Below, one piece after another: positions 17,024 to 26,163 of a stretch of DNA of 64,000 bases. The translations under genes and the position numbers were made by a program. Source of the stretch: Mesobacillus maritimus (lineage in GTDB: Bacteria > Bacillota > Bacilli > Bacillales > Cytobacillaceae); the NCBI RefSeq assembly GCF_023715205.1, contig NZ_JAMBNR010000002.1, positions 124,001-188,000 on the forward strand, given 5' to 3'. The notes under the pieces are model-generated. The model did no database searches. It was not told the origin of the DNA and worked only from the letters and a program-made list of their open reading frames with translations. How positions within the stretch are numbered: the first letter of the stretch is position 1; every line of letters begins with the position of its first letter.

Positions 17024-17251
17024 ATGAATATTTCAATTTCGAATAAGTTAGTTGATTACACGATTGTCTATGACGATCGGAGAGAGGTGAATTCAGGAAA
17101 ATACCAACATAAGAAAGACATTATCGATGAAATAATCCAGAAGTTTAAGAGTAATGTTGAAGCAAGAGTTGGGAAGGAAGTCGTCGTTGTTTATGATTGG
17201 CGGAAAACACATAGTGGCATGGAGATTATTTTATATGCCTATGAGTCTTAA
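17024..17251 (+). CDS. small hypothetical protein
   Basis: 75 residues with GGGAGG seven bases upstream. Mixed alpha/beta, no membrane segment, no recognised domain. It follows the methyltransferase by 57 bases and could be cotranscribed. The clean ribosome binding site and typical codon use support a real gene. Confidence 0.65.
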   Translation: MNISISNKLVDYTIVYDDRREVNSGKYQHKKDIIDEIIQKFKSNVEARVGKEVVVVYDWRKTHSGMEIILYAYES

Positions 17252-17443
17252 TTGGAGGATCTTAACTTTTTGTTTTAATTTCCAACTTACATTTAGGAAC
17301 TTATGTTCTCGTTTTACAAAAGCAAACACCTTCTAAAGAGGTCTGGCTAACAAGGTACGGGCCTTTCTAGTTAGGTAACCGTGCAAGCATAGTGTTAGCA
17401 ATCTGATATTTACGTTTTTATATGGTTAGGAGGGTGATTAGAC

Positions 17444-17632
17444 ATGGTCCGATTAATCACTGTCAGTTTCATCTTTTGGCTGCTTGCATTGATACTTGGC
17501 TTGATCTTAGATATAACGCTGACCTCTTATGGACTACCAATGAATAGATTCTTCGAGACTTTGGTGCAATTACTCATAATCTATTATGGAGTGTCTAGGT
17601 TTGGTTTTAAAACGATCAATAAAAACTATTAA
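17444..17632 (+). CDS. small two-helix membrane protein
   Basis: 62 residues: helices about 4-26 (LITVSFIFWLLALILGLIL) and about 36-55 (FFETLVQLLIIYYGVSRFG). TAGGAGG precedes the ATG at good spacing. No family recognised. It lies in a run of three small genes, all rightward. Confidence 0.65.
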   Translation: MVRLITVSFIFWLLALILGLILDITLTSYGLPMNRFFETLVQLLIIYYGVSRFGFKTINKNY

Positions 17633-17726
17633 AAAAACTTAGTTGTAAGGATTTGTTGTTAGGCTACAAAAAAGCTAAGAACTACTGTTATTTTTAGCCT
17701 CATGGTTGAAGGGGGTGTTGACTAAA

Positions 17727-17966
17727 ATGAAGCATTCGATAATTGGACTAACCTTGTTAATAGCGAGTGCGATTATTTATGGAGCATCACTGATAGCAGC
17801 TTCGATTTATTCTCAAGTTTTGGCTCAGGTAGTGGGAGAGTGGGACTCTCGTTATGGAATTTTTGGAACAGCTTTACGAGAAGTAGGCTCAGTTCCGCTT
17901 ACAATTGCGATCTTGCTCGGGTTATTGGGTGGATTTTTGATTGTGAAATCTTTTCGAAAAGGTTAA
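17727..17966 (+). CDS. small two-helix membrane protein
   Basis: 79 residues from ATG 17727, with AGGGGGTG about ten bases upstream. N-terminal helix SIIGLTLLIASAIIYGASLIA, a short extracellular loop (EWDSRYGIFG), and second helix VPLTIAILLGLLGGFLIV. This layout is common in Bacillus membrane proteins of unknown function. Confidence 0.7.
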   Translation: MKHSIIGLTLLIASAIIYGASLIAASIYSQVLAQVVGEWDSRYGIFGTALREVGSVPLTIAILLGLLGGFLIVKSFRKG

Positions 17967-18129
17967 GATTGAGAGTTTATCAACAAGAGTACCTCATTCA
18001 TGGCATTAACAGGACAACCTTTCAATGATAATTGTTCGAATATTTAAATCTTTTATTTTGCAAATAATAGGTAAACCAATATACTTACATATAAGACCAA
18101 ATGGATTACATATGGGAAGGGTGATAGGT

Positions 18130-18936
18130 ATGGCAGCCCTAAAGGTTGCTTCAATTTGGAGATATCCTGTTAAGTCGATGATGGGCGAGGAATTGAACGC
18201 GTGCGAGGTAACGGAGAAGGGGTTATTGGGAGACAGAGCGTATGGCGTCATTGATAATGAAACGGGAAAACTTGCGAATGCAAAAAATCCTAAAAAGTGG
18301 CCAAACATGTTCCGGTACCGAGCACATTTTATTGAACCTCCTGAGAAGGGAGCGGCTATTCCACCGGTAAGAATCACTTTGCCGGATGGTCGCTCGATGG
18401 TTAGCACAGACGGAGAAAAAAATGAAATGCTTTCAAACAGCCTTAAACGAAACGTTCATTTGTCAACCGTATCCTCGAGTGATGTCCAGTTTGAAGGATA
18501 TATTCCTGAAGAAATTGAGGAACTCGACAACAAAGGCACTGTTTTTACGAGAACGTCACCTAAAGACACGTTTTTTGATATTGATATGGTTCATATTGTT
18601 ACAACTTCCACAATCAATTACGTAAGAAACCTAGCACCGGATAGCAGAATTGAGCCACGCCGGTTCAGGCCAAATTTAATTATTGAGGTTCCGGATACAG
18701 AAGCTTTTATCGAAAATGAGTGGGTGGGAAAAACCTTAACTATTGGTGATGTGCAACTCAAAATTTCGCAAGAAACCAAAAGGTGTATTATGACAACCTT
18801 GGCCCAAGGCGACCTTCCGAAAGATCCGAATGTTTTAAGAACGATTGTGAGAAAGAATGCTGGAAGTTTTGGTGTTTATGCTTCGGTTGTGAAACCTGGA
18901 AAAGTCAATGTTGGGGATCAAGTGGAGATTGAATGA
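18130..18936 (+). CDS. MOSC domain-containing protein
   Basis: 268 residues from ATG 18130, chosen for the GGAAGGGTGA five bases before it; upstream in-frame ATGs lack a site. The N-terminal MOSC_N barrel (VASIWRYPVKSMMGEEL, GDRAYGVID) is followed by the MOSC domain (RRFRPNLIIE). It retains the conserved Cys in ETKRCIMTTLAQG, the residue thought to carry the molybdenum-cofactor sulfur. Related proteins detoxify N-hydroxylated compounds or sulfurate Moco. Length is normal for a stand-alone family member. Confidence 0.9.
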   Translation: MAALKVASIWRYPVKSMMGEELNACEVTEKGLLGDRAYGVIDNETGKLANAKNPKKWPNMFRYRAHFIEPPEKGAAIPPVRITLPDGRSMVSTDGEKNEMLSNSLKRNVHLSTVSSSDVQFEGYIPEEIEELDNKGTVFTRTSPKDTFFDIDMVHIVTTSTINYVRNLAPDSRIEPRRFRPNLIIEVPDTEAFIENEWVGKTLTIGDVQLKISQETKRCIMTTLAQGDLPKDPNVLRTIVRKNAGSFGVYASVVKPGKVNVGDQVEIE

Positions 18937-18990
18937 TAGGTGAACCATAACATAGGGATAAAGCCTGCTTTGCTTTAATCTTGCCTGTAT

Positions 18991-19022
18991 AAGGGTTCTC
19001 TGATGAGAAACCCTTATTTTTT
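18991..19022 (+). terminator. terminator of the MOSC gene
   Basis: AAGGGTTCTC pairs with GAGAAACCCTT around a TGAT loop, then ATTTTTT. Confidence 0.85.
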
Positions 19023-19139
19023 AGCATATTCATTGATGTAATGAATGAGTTTGTTTTTGAGACGAAAAGGAACTGTGAATTTTCCTTTTCCTTCCTTAAT
19101 AAATTCCCTTGCTAATTTTTTTGCAATTGCAATACTTAA
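19014..19139 (-). pseudogene. possible C-terminal gene relic
   Basis: Read leftward, one frame gives about 40 residues (IAIAKKLAREFIKEG, then KGKFTVPFRLKNKLIHYINEY, then a TAA). The composition looks coding, but there is no start codon or ribosome binding site and a stop lies just upstream. It also overlaps the MOSC terminator. It may be the tail of a lost gene or chance. Confidence 0.25.
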
Positions 19140-19142
19140 TTA

Positions 19143-19685
19143 TTAAGTATTCATTTTTGATTTAAGGCTGACTATGATTAAGTATACAACCTGGGACAGG
19201 ATGAAAAATCCTATAAAGGACTTTGTATGTGTCCAATTATGTAAAATTAACATCCCGCCTTTAATAAAAAGAGGTTCAATTACATAAGAGAATAATGCAG
19301 AACCTAGTACAGAAAAAATAAAATAACGATAAAGGTTTTTGGAAAACTGGTAAATAAACATAAATAAAACAGGAATGACGGTAATATCTGCTGGGAATAA
19401 CGGAGGAACCATTGGTAACAGTTTGTCTGGATAACCCCATAAAATCAATTCCCCACCAATCACATCAAAAAGTGAGGACAATATAGCCCAAATAAGTCCG
19501 TAACTTAAAATTTCAAAGGTTCTGTTTTTATCGTGAAATTTAATCCATAAAATCCAAGGGATGATCGTGGCTGCAAGTAATAACCACCATTTCCAAGTAA
19601 ATAAGTCATCATGAACCCAATGCTCAAATGCAACATCTCTTAATGTTTCCCTTGCTTTTTTTACGTCTTCAAATGATGGTTTCAT
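19143..19685 (-). CDS. CBO0543-family membrane protein
   Basis: 180 residues with five predicted helices and a short soluble N-terminus ending in WKWWLLLAATIIPWILWI. The hallmark GGELILWGYPDKLLPMVPPLFPAD-type loop is intact. It is a distant paralogue of the protein encoded at 57410-57997, which has the same topology (IGVDRGIWQYPYKLFAF, LVPVIYMLYYQ). The family is widespread in Bacillus and Clostridium and has no known function. Confidence 0.85.
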   Translation of the reverse strand: MKPSFEDVKKARETLRDVAFEHWVHDDLFTWKWWLLLAATIIPWILWIKFHDKNRTFEILSYGLIWAILSSLFDVIGGELILWGYPDKLLPMVPPLFPADITVIPVLFMFIYQFSKNLYRYFIFSVLGSALFSYVIEPLFIKGGMLILHNWTHTKSFIGFFILSQVVYLIIVSLKSKMNT

Positions 19686-19817
19686 TGTCTTTCATTCTCC
19701 GCTTCCTAATCTCTTCTTTAACCTTTCCATCATTAAAAATAGTATTCATTAACTAGGTATTGGGGGAGTTTGGGTTAATTTTCTACAGTCATATGCACTC
19801 TAGCAATTGTAAAATTA

Positions 19818-20705
19818 CTATGTAAAAAATGACTCAATCATCTCCCAAAACTGACTTGCTGCTTTTGGAATCGGTTCATCTTTTAATCGTAAAAATACAG
19901 GCTCCATGCTGAATTCAAAACCCTCCAAATCCAATAGCGTTGTATGTTCTGAATACGGGGAGGCATAATCCATTCGGGGTATAATCGATAAACCTAATCC
20001 TCTGCTAACAAGTGCGACGACCATCGTAAGATTTTTGCATTCAATCACAATATTTGGCTTTAACCCACGTTCATCAAACGCTTTGAGGATGTTTTCATAA
20101 AAAAAATGTCCTTCCATCGCCCCAAGCATAATGATGGGGAAGGAAGCAAGTTGGTCAAATGTTAGTTTCTCCGTTGAAAACTTTGACTTCCAATGGGTAG
20201 GAATGATGACGACGTAAGGCTGCTTGTTTACTTTCTTGATATGATAGTGTTCAGTGTTTCCAGGTCGTAAAAGCAAGGCGACATGGATCTCTCTTTGCTC
20301 TAGTTTTTTTAACAATTCCTCTGAGTCTCCGGAAATAATCTTGATTTTCACACTTGGAAAATGAGAGCGAAGCATACTGACATGATCAATAAGTAAGTTG
20401 GAGCATGCTGAAGATACCCCAATGTTTATCGTTCCCGAGACTCCTTGGTCAATTTCTAGGATTCGCTGTCTGACATCCTCGGTTTGCCTTAACATTTTCT
20501 CTGCATATTGATAGTAGATTTCACCTGTTTCGGTGAGCTCCCATTTTTGCCGATAGCGATGAATCAAAGTGGTTCCAAGCTCGGTTTCGAGTTTTTTTAA
20601 CAGCTGACTCAGCGGGGGCTGGGCGATATGTAGGACTTCAGCTGCCTTTGAAATACTGCCTTGTCTTACGATTTCCCTAAAATAATGCAATTGTCGAATA
20701 TCCAT
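19818..20705 (-). CDS. LysR-family transcriptional regulator
   Basis: 295 residues. N-terminal winged helix (MDIRQLHYFREIVRQGSISK, AAEVLHIAQPPLSQLLKKLE) and a periplasmic-binding-like effector domain (about 90-290). Divergent from a YczE-like membrane protein with a 120-bp shared promoter region, the usual layout for LysR regulation of the neighbour. Effector unknown. Confidence 0.93.
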   Translation of the reverse strand: MDIRQLHYFREIVRQGSISKAAEVLHIAQPPLSQLLKKLETELGTTLIHRYRQKWELTETGEIYYQYAEKMLRQTEDVRQRILEIDQGVSGTINIGVSSACSNLLIDHVSMLRSHFPSVKIKIISGDSEELLKKLEQREIHVALLLRPGNTEHYHIKKVNKQPYVVIIPTHWKSKFSTEKLTFDQLASFPIIMLGAMEGHFFYENILKAFDERGLKPNIVIECKNLTMVVALVSRGLGLSIIPRMDYASPYSEHTTLLDLEGFEFSMEPVFLRLKDEPIPKAASQFWEMIESFFT

Positions 20706-20828
20706 TTTGCGTCTCCGTTATATGTTTTTTCATATGATTAGTTTACCAGATATATATTATTAATATGTTTAAAAGGGTGTTATATTTAAAAGTATGTGAA
20801 ATTATAAGCAAAGGATGATTGGAATTAT

Positions 20829-21488
20829 ATGAATGTAAATGCGAAGCGCTTGATCCTTTATATGGTCGGCTTATTTTGTTTGTCTTTGGGTGTCAGCCTT
20901 TCGATTCAAGCAGGGCTCGGCGTATCGCCTGTGTCATCACTTGCGTATGCCATTTCGCTAACCGGAGGCTTATCGATTGGATTAACGACCATCCTTGCCA
21001 ATGTTTTGTTTATCATCGTTCAAGTTGTATTAAATAAACGCATTGAGTTACAAGAGTTTGCCGTTCAATTCGTTGTTTCGTTTTTATTTGGGTTCTTCAT
21101 GGATGCAACGCTCTTCCTTGTCCAACTTTTCCCTACACCTGAAACCATGCTTGCCAGAGGTCTATTTTTAGTTGTTAGTTTATTCGTCGTTGCGCTCGGC
21201 TTACTAGGCTATTTTACAGCGAAACTGCCATTAATGCCTTACGACGCTCTAACCTATGTGATTAGCGAAAAGTTCAGGCTGAAGTTTAGTAAAGCGAAGA
21301 TTAGCAGTGATTTAATCAATGTAGCTGTAGCAGGTGCTATTTGTTTAATTTTCATTCAATCATTTGGTTCAATCGGAATTGGCACACTTGTGGCCGCTTA
21401 TTTTATCGGGAAAATTCTAGGATGGTTGATGCCGCTTTGCCAGAAACCACTTCAACAATGGGTGTATGAAATGAAGAAGGCTGTTTAG
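20829..21488 (+). CDS. YczE/YitT-like integral membrane protein
   Basis: 219 residues with about six helices and the repeated motif pattern of the YczE/YyaS family (GLGVSPVSSLAYAIS in the first half, LPLMPYDALTYVI in the second). In B. subtilis YczE is linked to surfactin/bacillaene production and, with a LysR or GntR partner, forms divergent pairs in many genomes. Here the divergent LysR gene probably controls it. Transport substrate unknown. The ATG follows a weak GATTGG-like site. Confidence 0.85.
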   Translation: MNVNAKRLILYMVGLFCLSLGVSLSIQAGLGVSPVSSLAYAISLTGGLSIGLTTILANVLFIIVQVVLNKRIELQEFAVQFVVSFLFGFFMDATLFLVQLFPTPETMLARGLFLVVSLFVVALGLLGYFTAKLPLMPYDALTYVISEKFRLKFSKAKISSDLINVAVAGAICLIFIQSFGSIGIGTLVAAYFIGKILGWLMPLCQKPLQQWVYEMKKAV

Positions 21489-21539
21489 AGAAAATGGATT
21501 GAAAAAATCAACATATTCCCGTGTACTAGGTTTAAGACA

Positions 21540-21650
21540 GGCATTTAACGTGAGATAATCCTAGTACTCACTAAAGCTCAGCGAGTTACCGGCGATAACT
21601 TTAGTACTCGCAAAAAATTGGCGGGGTAGTGGGCATAGTGCAAGTACCCC
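21540..21650. repeat. about 20-bp periodic intergenic repeat
   Basis: TAGTACTCACTAAAG at 21562, GCGAGTTACCGGCGATAACT at about 21581 and TAGTACTCGC at 21602 form alternating direct and inverted motifs with about 20-bp steps. No coding frame is present between the YczE-like gene and the terminator at 21668. Confidence 0.45.
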
Positions 21651-21667
21651 AACATGTTGTAAACGTT

Positions 21668-21703
21668 AAAAAAGGTCACCAATTCAACTTGGTGACCTTT
21701 TTT
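21668..21703. terminator. bidirectional terminator
   Basis: AAAAAAGGTCACCAA pairs with TTGGTGACCTTTTTT around a TTCAAC-like loop. It serves the rightward YczE-like gene and the leftward penicillin-binding protein. Confidence 0.92.
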
Positions 21704-21710
21704 CTTCCAA

Positions 21711-24359
21711 TCATGGAGTTATTCCTATACCGTCGCCGGCGCCGTTATCGTCTCCAAACCCTTCCCAAAAGTCAGGTTGAGGTGTAGGAGGAGCATCGAC
21801 GGTAACAGAAGTCGTGGCAGGTTGACTTGAACCTACTTCATTGGTTGCCGTCACAGTGATGACGTACGTTTGTCCTGGTTGAGGACCCGTCAATGTTGCT
21901 TGCAATTCGGTTGTTGGTGCGAGTGTTTGTGGAATGCCATTCACGGTAAACGAAACGGTATATTGCACGTTTTTCGCGTTGTTTCCAGGTTGCCAACCAA
22001 TCACAATGCTATTTGATGATTGATCAAAGGTTGCTTGTAGATTACTTGGGGTAGCTGGTGTTGCCTCTTCAACCGTAAGTGAGGTTGAAGCAGCATCACT
22101 TTTCACATCTCCCGCAATCGCGACAACGGTAAAGGTATATGCTTTTCCTTTTTCAGGACTAGGGAAAGTAACTTGCTGATCCTTTGTCGTTGTTAAGGTT
22201 TCAGTATTTCCGTCGACTGTATAAGACACATCAAAGCTTGTTTCTAAACCACTATTGGAAGTGTGATTCCAAGATAACTGAATCTGATCGGATGCTTCAT
22301 CATAGGTAGCTTTTAAATCGGACGGTTTACTTGGTTTCGGTGGCTTTGGCTTTTCGCCGCCTTTTACATAATATTCATAACCTAATTTTCCGACGCTATC
22401 TGGTTGTTTAAAGGTATCTGTACTGTTGGCTGCTTCCGTGAAGATTTTTTTGAATACCAACAATGGGATATCATCACTTGTGCTATTCAAATAGTCATCT
22501 GACCCTGTGGTTTTATCATAGCCTGTCCATACGGCCGCTGTGTATTGAGGCGTATAGCCAACAAACCAAGCATCTCTTACTGCTTTCTCTGGTAAATCGT
22601 ATTTCTCAATCGTTTTTTTATCAAAGTTGGTTGTGCCCGTTTTCCCAGCCAAATCGAGACGAGGGACATTTGCCTTTGTTCCTGTTCCTGAATCGACCAC
22701 AGAACGCAACATATCGGTAATTAAAAAGGACGTAGAATCTTTCATGACTTTTTCTTTTGACGGAGCTACTTTTTCCTCCCGGCCATCGGAGTGGACAATT
22801 TTTGTCACGGTATGAGGCTCGTAATAATAACCACCATTTCCAAAAGCCGCATACGCACCGGCCATGACTAGTGGAGAAGCGGCGTCAATTCCGCCAATCG
22901 AGTTTGATTCGTTCGTTTTTTGTTCATCTGAAATCGGAAAGCCAAGGCTTCTAGCAAATTCAGTCGCATTATCCGCGCCAACTTCTTGGAACGTTTTTAA
23001 CGCTGGAATATTCCGTGACCAGACGAGGTGATCGCGAATGGTCTTCGTTCCTGCGTAGTTACGAGTTGCGTTTCGAATCGGCGTTCCATCGCTATATTGA
23101 TATTCTTCATCTTTAATTAAGTGCCCAGTCGACCATTTGAATTTTTCAATCGCCGGACCGTAGTCAAGGATGGGTTTGATCGTCGACCCAGGCTGGCGTT
23201 TCATCATTGTGGCATAATTGTATCCGCCGGCTTCCTTGTTACGACTACCACCTATGGCTTTAATTGCTCCCGTTTGGGTATCAGTAATCACAATCGCTGT
23301 TTGCAAATTCTCATTATCAGGATAAGCGATATGCTCGTTTGTCGTGAGAACCTCTTCGGTCAATTCCTGAATCTTGGGCTCAAGGGTTGTATAAATTTCT
23401 AAGCCATCTTCGAAAAGGTTGGCGTCGGTCTTTTCTTGGACTTCTTTTAAAACAGTTGAAACAAAATCCTCATATTTATTGGCTTTCGGAGTTTGAAGAT
23501 TTAACGTGTCTTCAATTGGTGTACTTTGCGCTTTTTTCATCTCATCTTTGGAAATATAATCATGTCGGTTCATATAGTATAGAACCATATTTCTTCTTTC
23601 TTCGGCGCGCCCAAGGTTATCTTCGTCTGTTGGCATATATCGATTCGGACTTTGTGGAATACCAGCTAAAAGGGCCGCTTGCTCGAGTGTTAATTTGTCC
23701 AACTCTTCAGGTGGTAGCCCGAAGAAGCGTTCCGCTGCTTTGGCTACGCCATACACATCGCCACCGTATAAATTTTTATTAAAATACATTTCAAGAATTT
23801 CTTCTTTGGAAAATTCTCGTTCTAATTGAAGCGCCAAATACCATTCTTGAATTTTTCTTGTCGCTGTTTGTTCAATCGATAAAAAAGAGTTTTTGACGAG
23901 CTGTTGCGTAATTGTACTTCCGCCACCACCTTCTAACGATTGAGTTGTGAGCACTTTGAAAATGGCTACTAACGTTCGTTGTACATCAATTCCATGATGT
24001 TTATAAAAACGTGCATCTTCGGTTGCTAACACGGCATCTTGCAAAACATCGGGTATTTGTTTAAGCTCAATATCTTCGCGTTTTTCTTTTCCAACTTCAG
24101 CGATGATCGTTTCGCCATCACTTGCATAAATGCTTGAAGATAACGGGGCTTTTAATAACGTTTCATCAAACTTTGGCGCGTCTTTTATAATCCAGGCAAT
24201 TGCCCCAACACCGATCACCATAAGCACAGCTCCGATAATCAGAGCATAATAGAAGATTCTTTTCCATAACGCTTTTTTGGAATCGTCTTTATTTGAAGAA
24301 CGTTTTTGTTCTTGTAATTTTTTTCTGCGCTCAACGCGAGAAGATGGGTTTTCTGTCAT
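21711..24359 (-). CDS. class A penicillin-binding protein (PBP1A type) with fibronectin III repeats
   Basis: 882 residues. Basic cytoplasmic N-terminus, one transmembrane helix (about 34-58), then glycosyltransferase GT51 with catalytic Glu114 (ATEDARFYKHHGID) and GGSTITQQLVKN. The transpeptidase domain has Ser392-x-x-Lys395 (RQPGSTIKP), SRN at 448-450 and KTG at 573-575. The C-terminal part has two fibronectin type III domains (about 683-765 and 770-855) and a short acidic/Gly tail (GFGDDNGAGDG). It polymerises and cross-links peptidoglycan at the outer membrane face. The layout matches PonA-like proteins, but the usual recU partner is absent. Divergent from an FHA-domain regulator. Confidence 0.95.
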   Translation of the reverse strand: MTENPSSRVERRKKLQEQKRSSNKDDSKKALWKRIFYYALIIGAVLMVIGVGAIAWIIKDAPKFDETLLKAPLSSSIYASDGETIIAEVGKEKREDIELKQIPDVLQDAVLATEDARFYKHHGIDVQRTLVAIFKVLTTQSLEGGGGSTITQQLVKNSFLSIEQTATRKIQEWYLALQLEREFSKEEILEMYFNKNLYGGDVYGVAKAAERFFGLPPEELDKLTLEQAALLAGIPQSPNRYMPTDEDNLGRAEERRNMVLYYMNRHDYISKDEMKKAQSTPIEDTLNLQTPKANKYEDFVSTVLKEVQEKTDANLFEDGLEIYTTLEPKIQELTEEVLTTNEHIAYPDNENLQTAIVITDTQTGAIKAIGGSRNKEAGGYNYATMMKRQPGSTIKPILDYGPAIEKFKWSTGHLIKDEEYQYSDGTPIRNATRNYAGTKTIRDHLVWSRNIPALKTFQEVGADNATEFARSLGFPISDEQKTNESNSIGGIDAASPLVMAGAYAAFGNGGYYYEPHTVTKIVHSDGREEKVAPSKEKVMKDSTSFLITDMLRSVVDSGTGTKANVPRLDLAGKTGTTNFDKKTIEKYDLPEKAVRDAWFVGYTPQYTAAVWTGYDKTTGSDDYLNSTSDDIPLLVFKKIFTEAANSTDTFKQPDSVGKLGYEYYVKGGEKPKPPKPSKPSDLKATYDEASDQIQLSWNHTSNSGLETSFDVSYTVDGNTETLTTTKDQQVTFPSPEKGKAYTFTVVAIAGDVKSDAASTSLTVEEATPATPSNLQATFDQSSNSIVIGWQPGNNAKNVQYTVSFTVNGIPQTLAPTTELQATLTGPQPGQTYVITVTATNEVGSSQPATTSVTVDAPPTPQPDFWEGFGDDNGAGDGIGITP

Positions 24360-24518
24360 GGCTCTTTGCTGCTAACGAATGAACTCTTTGCTAGCAGTAT
24401 TTTCACCTCGATTTTGTTTGAGTCTGGTGGTACAGAGGACTATTAACGAACTTTTTGCATTTTGTCTTAGTGTGATAGAATGTTTCTCTAATCATTCGTT
24501 GAAATGGGATTTTTTTTA

Positions 24519-24591
24519 GGACAGGGGGTCATATTCCTTGTCCCAGATCGCGTCAAACGCTGGGACAAAGTGTGCCTGTCCCTGTGTCCCG
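24519..24591. repeat. two GGGACA/TGTCCC elements in the PBP promoter region
   Basis: GGACAGGGGGTCATATTCCTTGTCCC (24519 on) and TGGGACAAAGTGTGCCTGTCCCTGTGTCCC (24561-24590). They lie between the PBP start and the FHA-domain gene and are part of the dispersed family. Confidence 0.75.
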
Positions 24592-24691
24592 AATTTTGAT
24601 ATGATGATAACAGGAGTTTACATAATAATACGATGAAGGTTCAATAGTAGAAAAATGATAAAAGAATGATAACGATTTGGGGAATAAAAAG

Positions 24692-25381
24692 ATGAAAGAC
24701 TCGATTTGCTTAATTGTGGAACAGGGGGCTCCTTTTAAGGAAGGGGACTTTATCCCGCTGAAGAGGAATTCGATGATGATTGCAGGGAGAAAAGGGACGA
24801 ACTGGAATCCGGATCTTTGTTTTAACAATCTATTTGTCTCAAGAAAACAGTTTGCGATTTATCAGAAAAATCATCAATACTATATTAAAGATTTGAACAG
24901 TAAGCATGGAACATTTTTAAATCAGAAACGATTAAAAGCAAACGAAGTGACGCTATTAAACGTTTCCGATGAAATCTCATTAGGAAATGACTTGATTAGA
25001 CTTTCTGTTGCTTCGATCTCAGATGAAACGTCTGATATTGGCCCGCTTATCCATGGAGTGGTAGAAAGACTGACGAAACAAGAGTTGTATATTGATTCCA
25101 TTAAACGGGAATTCAACTGGCAAGGTGAAACATTCAAGTTCTCCGACAAGGAATTTAAGTGTATTGAGTTTCTTCTTCAAAAGAAAGATCAATTTGTCTC
25201 GAAAGAAGAACTGATTCAGTGTGTTTGGCCTGAAAGAATTATGGATGTGAGCAATGAAGAAATTAATTCAATCATCTATCGAATCCGCAAAAAAACGCAA
25301 AATGTCGTTGGAATTGAAAACATAAGAGGGAAAGGATTTATTCTTTCTTTTATTGGTGAAAAAATGAGCATTTCTCTGTGA
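24692..25381 (+). CDS. FHA domain / winged-helix transcriptional regulator
   Basis: 229 residues from ATG 24692 (GGGG nine bases upstream; a TTG at 24677 is an alternative). Residues about 20-105 form a forkhead-associated domain: GRKGTN, SRKQFAIY, DLNSKHGTFLN. The usual SRxH and NGT positions read SRKQ and HGT. Residues about 140-228 form an OmpR-type winged helix (FSDKEFKCIEFLLQKKDQFV ... IENIRGKGFIL) without a receiver domain. FHA domains bind phosphothreonine, so control by a Ser/Thr kinase such as PrkC is possible. Its divergence from the PBP gene suggests a cell-wall link, which is inference. Confidence 0.85.
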   Translation: MKDSICLIVEQGAPFKEGDFIPLKRNSMMIAGRKGTNWNPDLCFNNLFVSRKQFAIYQKNHQYYIKDLNSKHGTFLNQKRLKANEVTLLNVSDEISLGNDLIRLSVASISDETSDIGPLIHGVVERLTKQELYIDSIKREFNWQGETFKFSDKEFKCIEFLLQKKDQFVSKEELIQCVWPERIMDVSNEEINSIIYRIRKKTQNVVGIENIRGKGFILSFIGEKMSISL

Positions 25382-25400
25382 AAAGAGAAATGCTCATTTT
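25361..25400 (+). terminator. terminator overlapping the FHA gene's stop codon
   Basis: AAAATGAGCATTTCTC (25361-25376) pairs perfectly over 16 bp with GAGAAATGCTCATTTT (25385-25400). The last codons and the stop (25379-25381) lie in the hairpin. Confidence 0.85.
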
Positions 25401-25625
25401 CGTTATTTGGGAAAGAAAGTAAAACTGTCTCCTTAGAAAGGAACATTGGTTTCACACAGAATTTTTGTTTTTGAAGCGGAAAACCTTTTGAACATCGCAG
25501 TTAGCGCCAATACATCGATCGCGAGTGTGATATTATTTACAGATTATTTAAAATATACAAATTAAAATGAGTTTCGAGATTGGGCTTGAGCCTATTATGG
25601 AAAACTGTAGATAGGAGAGGGGAAA

Positions 25626-25982
25626 ATGACAAAAACAGACTTACCGATTGTCTATTCGTGCTCAGGATGTTCATCGGCCGCACAAACGGCAAACTGTATT
25701 GCGATTAAAATGGATCGTGAAAAAGTAGCGGAAATGTCATGTATTGCCGGTGTTGGAGGGGATGTAAAGCCACTTGTGCGAACTGCAAAATCTGGTCGGG
25801 AAATTATCGCGATTGATGGTTGCCCATTAGAATGCTGCAAACACTCGCTAGTAAGACATGATGTTCATGCGAAGCACCATTTTGTGTTATCGAATTTTGA
25901 CGTACCGAAGAAGAAAGGTGTAGATCCAGACCCTGTACTAACAATGAATGCATATATCCAGATTATCGAGTACATCAGGTAG
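25626..25982 (+). CDS. DGC-domain putative zinc-binding protein
   Basis: 118 residues; AGGAGAGGGG precedes the ATG. Cys-rich DGC family: YSCSGCSSAAQTANCIA near the N-terminus, then EMSCIAGVGGD and the name-giving AIDGCPLECCKHSL. The conserved cysteines are thought to bind metal. Such genes often sit near redox or metal genes, but no partner is evident here. Only 120 bases separate its stop from an insertion-sequence remnant. Confidence 0.9.
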   Translation: MTKTDLPIVYSCSGCSSAAQTANCIAIKMDREKVAEMSCIAGVGGDVKPLVRTAKSGREIIAIDGCPLECCKHSLVRHDVHAKHHFVLSNFDVPKKKGVDPDPVLTMNAYIQIIEYIR

Positions 25983-26017
25983 CGGGACACGGTGTATAAT
26001 GCCTGTTCCTGTGTCCC
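25982..26017. repeat. GGGACA/TGTCCC dispersed element
   Basis: GCGGGACACGGTGTATAATG then CCTGTTCCTGTGTCCC, directly after the DGC gene stop. Confidence 0.7.
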
Positions 26018-26064
26018 AAAAAAAGAGTAGCGCTTGGTGGTTACCCCAAAAAGTTAGAGTTTTA

Positions 26065-26163
26065 TTATGCAGCTAATTGGCTAGATTGAATTCGGTATTC
26101 TACTGGACTCAGTCTAGCCAATTTTGCTTTTGATCGTTCATTGTTATACCAGTAATTGTATCG
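26065..26163 (-). pseudogene. IS3-family OrfB transposase, C-terminal remnant
   Basis: Reads YWYNNERSKAKLARLSPVEY followed by RIQSSQLAA and a TAA at 26065. This is the conserved end of IS150-group OrfB (the 'YN..R....L..LSPVEYR' motif after the DDE catalytic core). The DDE residues are deleted. Confidence 0.85.
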
